Part shown: positions 8,955-16,179 of the stretch, piece by piece
Position numbering within the stretch: position 1 is the stretch's first letter
Layout: the number at the start of each line of letters is the position of its first letter
Source of the DNA: Pseudomonas nicosulfuronedens
Lineage (GTDB): Bacteria; Pseudomonadota; Gammaproteobacteria; Pseudomonadales; Pseudomonadaceae
NCBI RefSeq assembly: GCF_005877905.1
Contig: NZ_SWDV01000043.1
Location: 1-64,000 of the forward strand
Direction of reading: 5' to 3'
DNA length: 64,000 bases
Translations under genes and position numbers: made by a program
Notes under the pieces: model-generated
Told to the model about the DNA's origin: nothing
Databases searched by the model: none
Seen by the model: only the letters and a program-made list of their open reading frames with translations

Positions 8955-9857
8955 TCAGCTGCGCAGGGACTCGACCAACTGGCGGCGTAGCTCCGGGTGC
9001 TCGGCGAAGGGGTCGGGCGGGTTACGCTGCTCGACGATGGCTTCAAGGCGGGCGCGCACCGCCCCCATGGCATGTGGGTGCGAGTAGATGTAGAAATCGC
9101 GACGGCCGATGGCCTCGAAGGTCAGCCTGGCAATCTGCTCGGCACTTACCCGCCCGGCGCCGGTGGCCTTGCGGTTCCGCTCCATGGCGGCCAGCTGGGA
9201 ACGGGTGGGTGCCGTGGCATCGCTGAGCTCGTTGGGTCGGTTGCGGGCGGACTGGCTGATACCGGTCGGTACGAAGTAGGGGCACAACACCGAGCAATGA
9301 ACCTGATCGCCGACCAGGGCGAGATCGTGATAAAGCGTCTCGCTGAGCGATACCACCGCATGCTTGCTCAGGTTGTAGACGCCCTGGGCCGGCGCATTGA
9401 GCAAGCCGGCCATCGAGGCACTGTTGACGATATGCGCCTCGTAGGCCGCGTCGGAGGCAGCTGCCGCCAGCATCAAAGGGGTGAAGATGCGTACTGCATG
9501 GATCACGCTGCGGACGTTCACACCCAGCACCCAGTCCCAGTCCTTCTCGCTGTTCTCCCAGACCAGGCCGCCGACCAGCACTCCGGCATTGTTGAACAAC
9601 AAGTGGACCGCGCCGAACTCGGCCAGCGCGCCGTCAGCCAGGGCCTGAACCTGATCGGCACGGGAAACATCCGTGCGCAGGCCGATGACACTGGCTCCGC
9701 GCTCCCGCAGTTCGGTGACCGTTGCATCGAGCGCATCGGCCTGGATGTCGGCCAGTACCAGCTTCATGCCCAGCTCGAAGCCTCTCTCGGCAAAAGCCTT
9801 GCCCAGCCCTGATGCTGCTCCGGTGATCACCGCCACGCGCCCCTCGAAGTCGATCAT
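8955..9857 (-). CDS. Short-chain dehydrogenase/reductase
   Basis: This 300-residue classical SDR is an NAD(P)-dependent oxidoreductase. The nucleotide-binding motif TGAASGLG is near residue 12 and NNAG is mid-protein. The catalytic Ser is in the NSASM stretch and the catalytic Tyr-Lys in YNLSK. Its start ATG overlaps the thioesterase stop by 4 bp (ATGA), which indicates translational coupling. The longer C-terminal region (LTFEAIGRRDFYIYSHPHAMGAV...) is typical of SDRs acting on larger hydrophobic substrates. In this operon it most likely oxidises a secondary alcohol freed by the sulfatase, or a 3-hydroxyacyl intermediate. The exact substrate cannot be told from sequence. Confidence 0.88.
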   Translation of the reverse strand: MIDFEGRVAVITGAASGLGKAFAERGFELGMKLVLADIQADALDATVTELRERGASVIGLRTDVSRADQVQALADGALAEFGAVHLLFNNAGVLVGGLVWENSEKDWDWVLGVNVRSVIHAVRIFTPLMLAAAASDAAYEAHIVNSASMAGLLNAPAQGVYNLSKHAVVSLSETLYHDLALVGDQVHCSVLCPYFVPTGISQSARNRPNELSDATAPTRSQLAAMERNRKATGAGRVSAEQIARLTFEAIGRRDFYIYSHPHAMGAVRARLEAIVEQRNPPDPFAEHPELRRQLVESLRS

Positions 9858-10294
9858 GGCGCCACCTGGATGCTTTCCAGGGCCTGGCGCAGCGCCACCG
9901 GCAGCGCTACCGGACGCCGCGTCACACGGTCGACGTAGACGTGCACGAAATGCCCCTGTGCCGACGCGTCGCTATTGTCATTGGCGAACAGGCCAACCTC
10001 GTAGCGCACGCTCGAGGTGCCCAGGTGCGTGACCCGCAGGCCGGCCCGCACCAGATCGGGGAAGGCGATGGAGGAGAAGTAGCTGCAGGTGGTTTCGACC
10101 ACTAGACCAACCGTTGGGCTCTCGACGAAGTCCAGCAGGTCGCGCTCCAGCAGCCAGCCATTCACCACGGTGTCGAACCAGCTGTAGTAGACGACGTTGT
10201 TGACGTGGGCATAGACGTCGTTGTCCATCCAGCGCGTGGTGATGTCGCGGAAATAGCGGTAGTCAGTGCGCTCATTCGGTGTGGGTTTGCCCAT
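9854..10294 (-). CDS. Hot-dog acyl-CoA thioesterase (4HBT family)
   Basis: This 146-residue single hot-dog domain has the 4HBT active-site pattern TTRWMDNDVYAHVNNVVYY (Asp and His-x-x-Asn). Such enzymes release free acids from acyl-CoA or aryl-CoA esters. It starts 4 bp after the HisD-like gene's stop and overlaps the SDR start, so these three genes are tightly coupled. A clear paralogue at 37620-38054 shares VNNVVYYS/VHNVVYYS, 'SPTVGL' versus 'SPVIGL', and 'LGTSSVRYEVG' versus 'LGHSSARYELG'. The two catabolic operons therefore probably process related acyl-CoAs. Confidence 0.88.
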   Translation of the reverse strand: MGKPTPNERTDYRYFRDITTRWMDNDVYAHVNNVVYYSWFDTVVNGWLLERDLLDFVESPTVGLVVETTCSYFSSIAFPDLVRAGLRVTHLGTSSVRYEVGLFANDNSDASAQGHFVHVYVDRVTRRPVALPVALRQALESIQVAP

Positions 10295-10298
10295 GGCA

Positions 10299-11582
10299 TC
10301 AGGCCTCCTGCTTCAGGCGGCGCACGCGGATGTCCGCCTGCTCCTTGTGCCCGGACATGTGCTCGTAGCCGCAAAGGCGCGAGCAGTATTCGCCGACCAT
10401 CACGCTTGCTGCGTCGGTGAGCACCCGCTGGTAGGTATGGGTCTTGATGAACTTGCCGACCCACAGCCCGCCGGTGTAGCGCCCGGCCCCCATGGTCGGC
10501 AGTGTATGGTTGGTGCCGATCACCTTGTCGCCGTAGCTGACATTGGTGCGGTGGCCGAGGAACAGCGCGCCGTAGCGGGTCATGCGGGCGTGATACCAGT
10601 CCGGGTCGCGGGTCATCACCTGTACATGTTCCGAGCACAGGCGCTCGGCGACCTCCAGGGCTTCCTCGTCGCTGTCGCACAGATGGATCTCGCCGAAATC
10701 GCGCCAGGCCACGCTGGCGATCGGCGCGGTGTCCAAGCGCGACAGTACCTTCTCAATGGCGGCCGGCAGTTCCTCGGCGATCTGCCGGCTGGTCGTGATG
10801 CAGTAGGCCGGTGAGGTTGGGCCGTGCTCGGCCTGGCCCAGCAGGTCAACGGCGACCAGTTCGGCGTCGACACTGTCGTCGCAGATCACCAGGGTCTCGG
10901 TCGGGCCGGCGAACAGGTCGATGCCGACGCGCCCGAACAATTGGCGCTTGGCTTCGGCGACATAGGCGTTGCCGGGGCCGACCAGCATGTCCACCGGCTC
11001 GATGCTTTCAGTGCCGATGGCCATCGTCGCTACAGCCTGTACGCCACCCAGGCAGTAGATCTCGTCCGCGCCCGCGAGGTGCATGGCTGCGACGATCTCG
11101 GGGCAGGGCTGGCCTTCGAACGGCGGCGCACAGGCGATCACGCGCTTCACCCCGGCCACCTTGGCCGTCAGCACGCTCATGTGCGCGCTGGCGATCAGCG
11201 GGTACTTGCCGCCGGGGATGTAGCAGCCCACCGAGTTGACCGGGATGTTGCGATGGCCGAGCACCACGCCCGGCAGAGTTTCCACCTCGACATCGTGCAG
11301 AGAGTCCTTCTGCACCTGGGCGAAACGGCGGATCTGCGCCTGGGCGAAGCGGATGTCCTCGAGCGTCTGCTGCGGCAGGCCGGCGATGCAGGCGGCGATC
11401 TGCTCCGGCGTCAGGCGGAAGCTGCTCGGCGTCCAGCGGTCGAACTTGCCGGAATAGTCGCGCACCGCTGCGTCGCCGCGCGCCTCGATGTCGGCGAGGA
11501 TGGCTTCGACGGTGCTGCGCACCTGTGCCTGGTCGGAGGCCTTGGCCTGGGCCGACTGGCCTTTCTTGAGTTGTTGGATCAT
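10299..11582 (-). CDS. Degradative HisD-family dehydrogenase (HpsN-like)
   Basis: This 427-residue protein belongs to the histidinol dehydrogenase family. These are zinc- and NAD-dependent enzymes that oxidise a primary alcohol to the carboxylate in two steps. Metal and catalytic positions are kept: Q-A-E-H (GQAEHGPT), the S-E-H pair (CSEHVQV), Asp in [15 protein letters not shown], and a late His in [11 protein letters not shown]. It sits in a catabolic operon with no histidine-biosynthesis genes nearby, so it is not the biosynthetic HisD. The best-known degradative relative is HpsN, which oxidises sulfopropanediol to sulfolactate. Because a sulfatase is in the same operon, the substrate here may be a desulfated diol or alcohol rather than a sulfonate (inference). 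RBS and start at 11582 are unremarkable. Confidence 0.88.
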   Translation of the reverse strand: MIQQLKKGQSAQAKASDQAQVRSTVEAILADIEARGDAAVRDYSGKFDRWTPSSFRLTPEQIAACIAGLPQQTLEDIRFAQAQIRRFAQVQKDSLHDVEVETLPGVVLGHRNIPVNSVGCYIPGGKYPLIASAHMSVLTAKVAGVKRVIACAPPFEGQPCPEIVAAMHLAGADEIYCLGGVQAVATMAIGTESIEPVDMLVGPGNAYVAEAKRQLFGRVGIDLFAGPTETLVICDDSVDAELVAVDLLGQAEHGPTSPAYCITTSRQIAEELPAAIEKVLSRLDTAPIASVAWRDFGEIHLCDSDEEALEVAERLCSEHVQVMTRDPDWYHARMTRYGALFLGHRTNVSYGDKVIGTNHTLPTMGAGRYTGGLWVGKFIKTHTYQRVLTDAASVMVGEYCSRLCGYEHMSGHKEQADIRVRRLKQEA

Positions 11583-11612
11583 TTAGGGCTCCTATGGGCA
11601 GTGGTCGCCGCC

Positions 11613-12917
11613 TCAGGCGGCGCGAAGAGGGATGGCGGCCGGTCGCACAACCGTCAGGACGATGCAGGTGGCCAGCAGGTAGAGCCCCATCACGAACAGC
11701 AGGCTGTAGCTGGTGCCGCCGCTGGCGGTATTCAGGGCGGTAGTGATCGGCGGGCTAATGGCGCCGCCCAGGTTGCCGATGCTGCTGATCAGGGCGATGC
11801 CGGCAGCTACCGAGGCGCGCGGCAGGTACTCGGATGCGAGGGCGAAGAACACCGGCGTGACCGCGGCGATCCCCAGGATCGCCAGGCACAGGCCGGCCAG
11901 GGAGATGCCCAGCTGACCCTGGCCAAGGGTGATGACGAGCAGGCCGGTCATGGCCGTCAGCGCCCCGAAGCCGAAGTGCCAGCGCCGTTCGCGGTGGCGA
12001 TCCGAGCTGCGGCCGAGCAGCAGCACCCCAGCGATGGCGAAGAGTTGTGGAACGGTGGCGTACACGCCGATCTGCAAGACGTCGGAGACGCCCCAACTGC
12101 GAATCAGGGTCGGGGTCCAGAACACCATGCTGTAGGTACCGGCGACCATCAGCAGATAGACCAGCGACAACGCCCAGACCTTGAAATCGCCTAGAAGGCC
12201 AAGCAACGAGCCATGGCGAGCGCTGCCTGGTGCCTCGGCCTGCTCGTCGAACTGCTGGCGCAGCCGGGCCTTTTCATCAGCGCTCAGCCAGTTGGCCTGT
12301 TCGGGGCGGTCGACCAGCACGTACCAGGCCAGCAGGCCGAGCAGCGGGGCAGGCAGACCCTGCAGGAGGAACAGCCACTGCCAGCCATGCCAATCGTTGG
12401 TGCCGTGCAGGTACTTCATGATGGCGCCCGACAACGGGCCGGCAACCAGCGCGGCGATGATGGCGCCAAGCAGGAACACGGCGATCATCCGCGCACGCCG
12501 TGCCGGCGGGTACCAGTAGGTCAGATAGAGAAGGGCGCCCGGGGTAAAGCCGGCTTCGAACGCGCCCAGGAGGAAGCGCAGGACGTAGAACTGCAAGGGT
12601 GTGCGCACGAACATCATCGCCATCGCCACCAAACCCCAGCAGACCATGATGCGCAGGAGCGTGCGGCGCACGCCGACCCGTTCCAGCATCAGGTTGCTCG
12701 GTACCTCGAACAGCAGGTAGCCGATGAAGAACACCCCGGCGCCCATGGCATAGACGGTATCGCTGAATGCCAGCGTTTCCTTCATCTGCAACTGCGCGTA
12801 GCCGACGTTGATCCGGTCTAGGAAGGCCACCACGTAAGCCACCAGCAGCAGCGGCATAATCCGCCAGCTGATCTTCAGGTACATCGCGTTGTCGTCCTGG
12901 GACACTTGTGTGTTCAT
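11613..12917 (-). CDS. MFS transporter (anion:cation symporter type)
   Basis: This 434-residue, 12-helix major-facilitator protein resembles the phthalate/hydroxyphenylacetate/tartrate (ACS) transporters. Hallmarks are AFLDRINVGYAQLQMKE after helix 1 and the 'LMLERVGVRRTL' loop. The start at ATG 12917 follows AAGGAGACAGGC; an upstream frame extension to 13022 lacks these signals and would overlap the regulator's end. It lies 55 bp after the LacI regulator and 30 bp before the HisD-like gene. It probably imports an organic acid or a sulfated small molecule for this operon. The substrate class is inferred from family and context only. Confidence 0.9.
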   Translation of the reverse strand: MNTQVSQDDNAMYLKISWRIMPLLLVAYVVAFLDRINVGYAQLQMKETLAFSDTVYAMGAGVFFIGYLLFEVPSNLMLERVGVRRTLLRIMVCWGLVAMAMMFVRTPLQFYVLRFLLGAFEAGFTPGALLYLTYWYPPARRARMIAVFLLGAIIAALVAGPLSGAIMKYLHGTNDWHGWQWLFLLQGLPAPLLGLLAWYVLVDRPEQANWLSADEKARLRQQFDEQAEAPGSARHGSLLGLLGDFKVWALSLVYLLMVAGTYSMVFWTPTLIRSWGVSDVLQIGVYATVPQLFAIAGVLLLGRSSDRHRERRWHFGFGALTAMTGLLVITLGQGQLGISLAGLCLAILGIAAVTPVFFALASEYLPRASVAAGIALISSIGNLGGAISPPITTALNTASGGTSYSLLFVMGLYLLATCIVLTVVRPAAIPLRAA

Positions 12918-12972
12918 GCCTGTCTCCTTGTTGTCGTTGTTGGGTAGGCGTGACGGGAAATGCGATGAAGCT

Positions 12973-13995
12973 TCAGGCGCTGGAGCGCAGTACCAGGCGC
13001 CCTGGCACCTCGCGCAGCGCATCGGTGAGGCTGCCGTTGGGGCGCCCTGTGCCGAGCAGCTCGATGGCGCAATCGATCATCCTGTCCAGCGGCTGGTGCA
13101 CCGTGGTCAGTGAGTGCTCCGGATAGGCCGCGTCGCGGATGTCATCGAAACCGACCAGCGCCACGTCCTCCGGGACCCGCAGGGATGTGTTCTGGCGAAC
13201 GTGGGCGAGTACGCCGAGGGCCATCACGTCGTTGGCGCAGAACACCGCGTCGATGGCGGGCGCGGTTTTGCTGAAAAGCTGGCCGGCGGCTTGTCGTGCG
13301 CCGTCGTACGTGTAGCCACCCGCAATGCAGGCAACGAGCTGTTGGCCGTGCTCCGCGAGGCCCTGCTTGAACCCGTACAGGCGGTCGGTGGTGGTGGAAA
13401 TTCCAGGGTCACCGGAGACGAATGCGCAGGCTCGGCGACCGCTGCCGGCCAGGTAAACGGCGACTTCGCGGCCCATGCGCTGGTTGTCACAGCAGACCGA
13501 CCAGACGCTCGGGTCTTCCACACGCCGGTTGAGGAACACCACCGCGATGCCTTGTTGCGCGCAGAGTTCGGACATGCGCGAGGAGAGCTTCGCGGCGGTC
13601 ACCACGATGGCGTCGACCTGGTACTGCAGGAGTTGCGGCATCGACTGGTCGGCATCGCCGCCCGGCGGCACGACGAACATCAGCAACTGCCGGCCTTCCT
13701 GGCGCAGGCGCAGGGCAAAGGTTTCAAGTAGTGCCGGGTAGAAAGGATTGCCCAGACTGCCGATCACCAGCGCGACGATGCCAGTCTTGCGCCGGTTCAA
13801 GGAGCGAGCGATGGCGTTAGGTCGATAGCCCAGCTCATCGGCGATGGCGAGGATTCGCCCGCGTAGTTCAGGCGATATCCGCGAGTGTTCGTCGAATGCG
13901 CGCGTGATGGTGGAGGTCGCCACGCCCAGGCGCACGGCGAGGTCTTTGGCGGTGGTCCGCGTGGTCGCGGAAGGGGGCGGGGTGACGCGCGACAT
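12973..13995 (-). CDS. LacI-family transcriptional regulator
   Basis: This regulator has 340 residues from ATG 13995; a GTG at 14028 could add 11. An N-terminal LacI helix-turn-helix (TAKDLAVRLGVATSTITRAF) and hinge (YRPNAIARSLNRRKTGIVALV) precede a periplasmic-binding-like effector domain ending in the dimer region FDDIRDAAYPEHSLTTV. It is the first gene of the operon running to the sulfatase and is presumably its repressor. The palindrome GTGTGCACAC at 14021-14030, just upstream, could be the operator for autoregulation. The effector is unknown but probably a sugar-like or small polyol compound, given the family. Confidence 0.93.
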   Translation of the reverse strand: MSRVTPPPSATTRTTAKDLAVRLGVATSTITRAFDEHSRISPELRGRILAIADELGYRPNAIARSLNRRKTGIVALVIGSLGNPFYPALLETFALRLRQEGRQLLMFVVPPGGDADQSMPQLLQYQVDAIVVTAAKLSSRMSELCAQQGIAVVFLNRRVEDPSVWSVCCDNQRMGREVAVYLAGSGRRACAFVSGDPGISTTTDRLYGFKQGLAEHGQQLVACIAGGYTYDGARQAAGQLFSKTAPAIDAVFCANDVMALGVLAHVRQNTSLRVPEDVALVGFDDIRDAAYPEHSLTTVHQPLDRMIDCAIELLGTGRPNGSLTDALREVPGRLVLRSSA

Positions 13996-14020
13996 GAGCG
14001 ATTCCAGTGGCCGTGCAACC

Positions 14021-14030
14021 GTGTGCACAC
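14021..14030. promoter_or_regulatory. Candidate LacI-type operator (GTGTGCACAC)
   Basis: This perfect 10-bp palindrome lies 26 bases upstream of the LacI-family start. Position and symmetry fit an autoregulatory operator; the flanks are not symmetric. A second, weaker palindrome (TGAAGCTTCA, 12966-12975) covers the regulator's stop codon upstream of the MFS gene. Confidence 0.35.
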
Positions 14031-14070
14031 ATGGCCTGGATGCTACCCGCGCCCTTCGGGGGGCGAGACC

Positions 14071-14089
14071 TCCCCCCTATGAGGGGGGA
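14071..14089. repeat. C-tract/G-tract hairpin 1
   Basis: TCCCCCCT-ATG-AGGGGGGA lies between the acyl-CoA dehydrogenase stop and the LacI-family gene. A second GC stem (GCCC TTCG GGGGGC-type) lies beside it at 14051-14064. It is one of a family of similar elements at operon borders in this window. Confidence 0.6.
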
Positions 14090-14128
14090 AGCCATGCAGC
14101 GACCGCAAGGCGGGTTTCAGGTAGCGGA

Positions 14129-15922
14129 TCAGAAGCTCTCGTCGTCCATCTCCAGTGCCGACTCGCCGCCGTCGGTGAGCACCCGCGCCAGACCGTCCGC
14201 CGTGGGTAGCAGGTGGCAGGCATAGAACTGCGCCGTGTGCAGCTTGGCGCGATAGAACGCGGGATCGCCCGTGCCGTCCTGCAGGCGCTGCCAGGCCACA
14301 AGGGCTGAACTGGCCAGTTGCCAACCACCAGCTACCAGACCGAACAGTTGCAGGAAAGGCACTGCGCCGAGGGCAATCTCGCGTGGTTGCTGGTCGTGGC
14401 GCTGGACGATGCAGGACACGCCACGCTCCAGGGCGTCCAGCGCCAGGTCGAGCGCATGGCCGATCGGCTCCAGGGCGTCCTCGCTGCGCGGCAGGCGACG
14501 GGCGCAATCGCGCATCCGAGCAATCAGCGCCAGTGCCGCGACACCGCGATCCCGTGCGATCTTGCGGCCGACCAGGTCATTGGCCTGGATGCCGGTGGTG
14601 CCTTCGTAGATCGTTGTGATGCGGGCATCGCGTAGGTGCTGGGCTGCGCCGGTTTCCTCGATGAAGCCCATGCCACCATGGATCTGCACGCCCAGCGAGG
14701 CGATGTCGATGGCGTTCTCCGTGCTCCAGGCTTTGACCACCGGGATCAGCAAGTCGACGAAGGCCTGCTGTTCCCGGCGCACCTCCGGATCCGGGTGGCC
14801 GCTGGCGACGTCCATCGCCAGAGCGACCTCGTAGCCCAGTGCACGCATCGCTTCGACGCGGGATTTCATCGACAGCAGCATGCGGCGCACATCCGGATGG
14901 CGGAGGATTGCGACCTTCTCGCGGCTCGCACTGCCCAGTTCGCCACCCTGGCGGCGCTCGCGGGCATAGGCCAGGGCGCGCTGATAGGCCCGCTCCGAGA
15001 GACCAATGCCCTCGATGCCGACCGAGAACCGCGCAGCGTTCATCATGCTGAACATGTATTCCAGGCCGCGGTTTTCCTCGCCTACCAGCCAGCCGACGGC
15101 ACCGTCGCGGTCGCCGAAGGCGAGGACTGCGGTGGGGCTGCCATGGATGCCGAGCTTGTGCTCGATGGACACGCAGCGCACATCGTTGCGCGCATCCGGC
15201 TTGCCCGAGGCGTCGAGCAGCACCTTCGGTACTAGGAATAGCGAAATGCCCTTGACCCCCTCGGGCGCACCAGGAACCCGTGCCAGGACCAGGTGCACGA
15301 TGTTCTCGGTGAGATCGTGCTCGCCGTAGGTAATGAAGATCTTCTGGCCGAAGACCCGATAGGTGCCGTCGCCGTTGCGTTCGGCACGACTGCGCACGGC
15401 GGCGAGGTCGGAACCGGCCTGCGGCTCGGTCAGGTTCATGGTGCCGGTCCACTCGCCGCTGATCAGCTTCGGCAGCCAGGTTTCCTTGAGTGCAGCGCTG
15501 CCGTGCAGTTCGACGGCCTCGATGGCGCCGCGGGTGAGCATCGGGCAGAGGCCGAAAGCGACGTTGGCGGCGTTCCACATTTCCTCCACCGCTGCCGACA
15601 GCAGCCGGGCGATACCCTGGCCACCGAACTCCGGCGAGCAGGAGAGGGCATTCCAACCGCCTTCGACAAATTGCTTGTAGGCATGCTTCCAGCCATCGGC
15701 GGTGCGCACGGCCCCGTCATTCCAGCGCGCACCCTGGCGGTCACCGACACTGTTGAGCGGCGCCAGAACACCACTGGCGAAGCGCCCGGCCTCGGCCAGA
15801 ATGGCCTGGGCTAGGTCGCTGCCGATCTCTTCCTGGCCAGGCAGCGCCTGGAGGCGTGCGAGCAGGCCGAGATCGTCGAGGATGAATTGCATGTCGCGCA
15901 GGGGGGCTGAGTACTCGCTCAT
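14129..15922 (-). CDS. Large acyl-CoA dehydrogenase (DmdC/FadE5-like, ~600 aa)
   Basis: This FAD enzyme has 597 residues and introduces a 2,3-double bond into acyl-CoA. The start ATG 15922 has GGAG eight bases upstream and gives the family-typical opening MSEYSAPLRDMQFILDDL; the open frame upstream to 16180 is not coding-like. Substrate and flavin segments include 'GTMNLTEPQAGSDLAAVRS' and 'FITYGEHDLTENIVHLVLAR'. The catalytic base is Glu in TTIYEGTTGIQANDLVGRK. The extra C-terminal helical domain is that of the ~600-residue group with 3-methylmercaptopropionyl-CoA dehydrogenase and long-chain enzymes. It is transcribed divergently from the LuxR regulator and is a likely target of it. The paralogue at 60894-62696 has the same architecture. 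Confidence 0.93.
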   Translation of the reverse strand: MSEYSAPLRDMQFILDDLGLLARLQALPGQEEIGSDLAQAILAEAGRFASGVLAPLNSVGDRQGARWNDGAVRTADGWKHAYKQFVEGGWNALSCSPEFGGQGIARLLSAAVEEMWNAANVAFGLCPMLTRGAIEAVELHGSAALKETWLPKLISGEWTGTMNLTEPQAGSDLAAVRSRAERNGDGTYRVFGQKIFITYGEHDLTENIVHLVLARVPGAPEGVKGISLFLVPKVLLDASGKPDARNDVRCVSIEHKLGIHGSPTAVLAFGDRDGAVGWLVGEENRGLEYMFSMMNAARFSVGIEGIGLSERAYQRALAYARERRQGGELGSASREKVAILRHPDVRRMLLSMKSRVEAMRALGYEVALAMDVASGHPDPEVRREQQAFVDLLIPVVKAWSTENAIDIASLGVQIHGGMGFIEETGAAQHLRDARITTIYEGTTGIQANDLVGRKIARDRGVAALALIARMRDCARRLPRSEDALEPIGHALDLALDALERGVSCIVQRHDQQPREIALGAVPFLQLFGLVAGGWQLASSALVAWQRLQDGTGDPAFYRAKLHTAQFYACHLLPTADGLARVLTDGGESALEMDDESF

Positions 15923-15981
15923 GGTGGGACTCCGGGGGATAAGGTGGCCGGAATTGAATCCCAATCCATCGCCCGACGGCC

Positions 15982-16000
15982 CCCACCCCGCTGGGGTGGG
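15982..16000. repeat. CCCACCCC/GGGGTGGG hairpin
   Basis: This perfect 8-bp stem over a GCT loop lies in the 257-bp divergent region between the acyl-CoA dehydrogenase and the LuxR gene. It is related in composition to the C-tract/G-tract elements. Confidence 0.5.
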
Positions 16001-16050
16001 CTCATTGGTCGGATCGCCTATCGCCTGGTGTGGCGCAGCGGGTAATGTCT

Positions 16051-16069
16051 CTCCCCGTAGCGAGGGGGG
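16051..16069. repeat. C-tract/G-tract hairpin 2
   Basis: CTCCCC-GTAGCGA-GGGGGG gives a 6-bp stem with one G-T pair, about 110 bases upstream of the LuxR-family start. It is a member of the dispersed hairpin family. Confidence 0.5.
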
Positions 16070-16179
16070 TGTGCTTTGCGCGGAGGGGGGGCAATATCGA
16101 TCCCGGTACACCCGAGGCTCCTCGCGTCCATGATGCCGGGCAACGGCGCGCCAGTTATGCAGAAAGGCCAAGAATAACA

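Noticed and set aside
10299-11582. Biosynthetic histidinol dehydrogenase (hisD)
   Set aside because: No other his genes are nearby; it sits in a LacI/MFS/sulfatase catabolic operon, where degradative HisD paralogues are known.
14071-14089. C/G hairpins as a CRISPR array
   Set aside because: The elements are kilobases apart, differ in length and have no spacer organisation.
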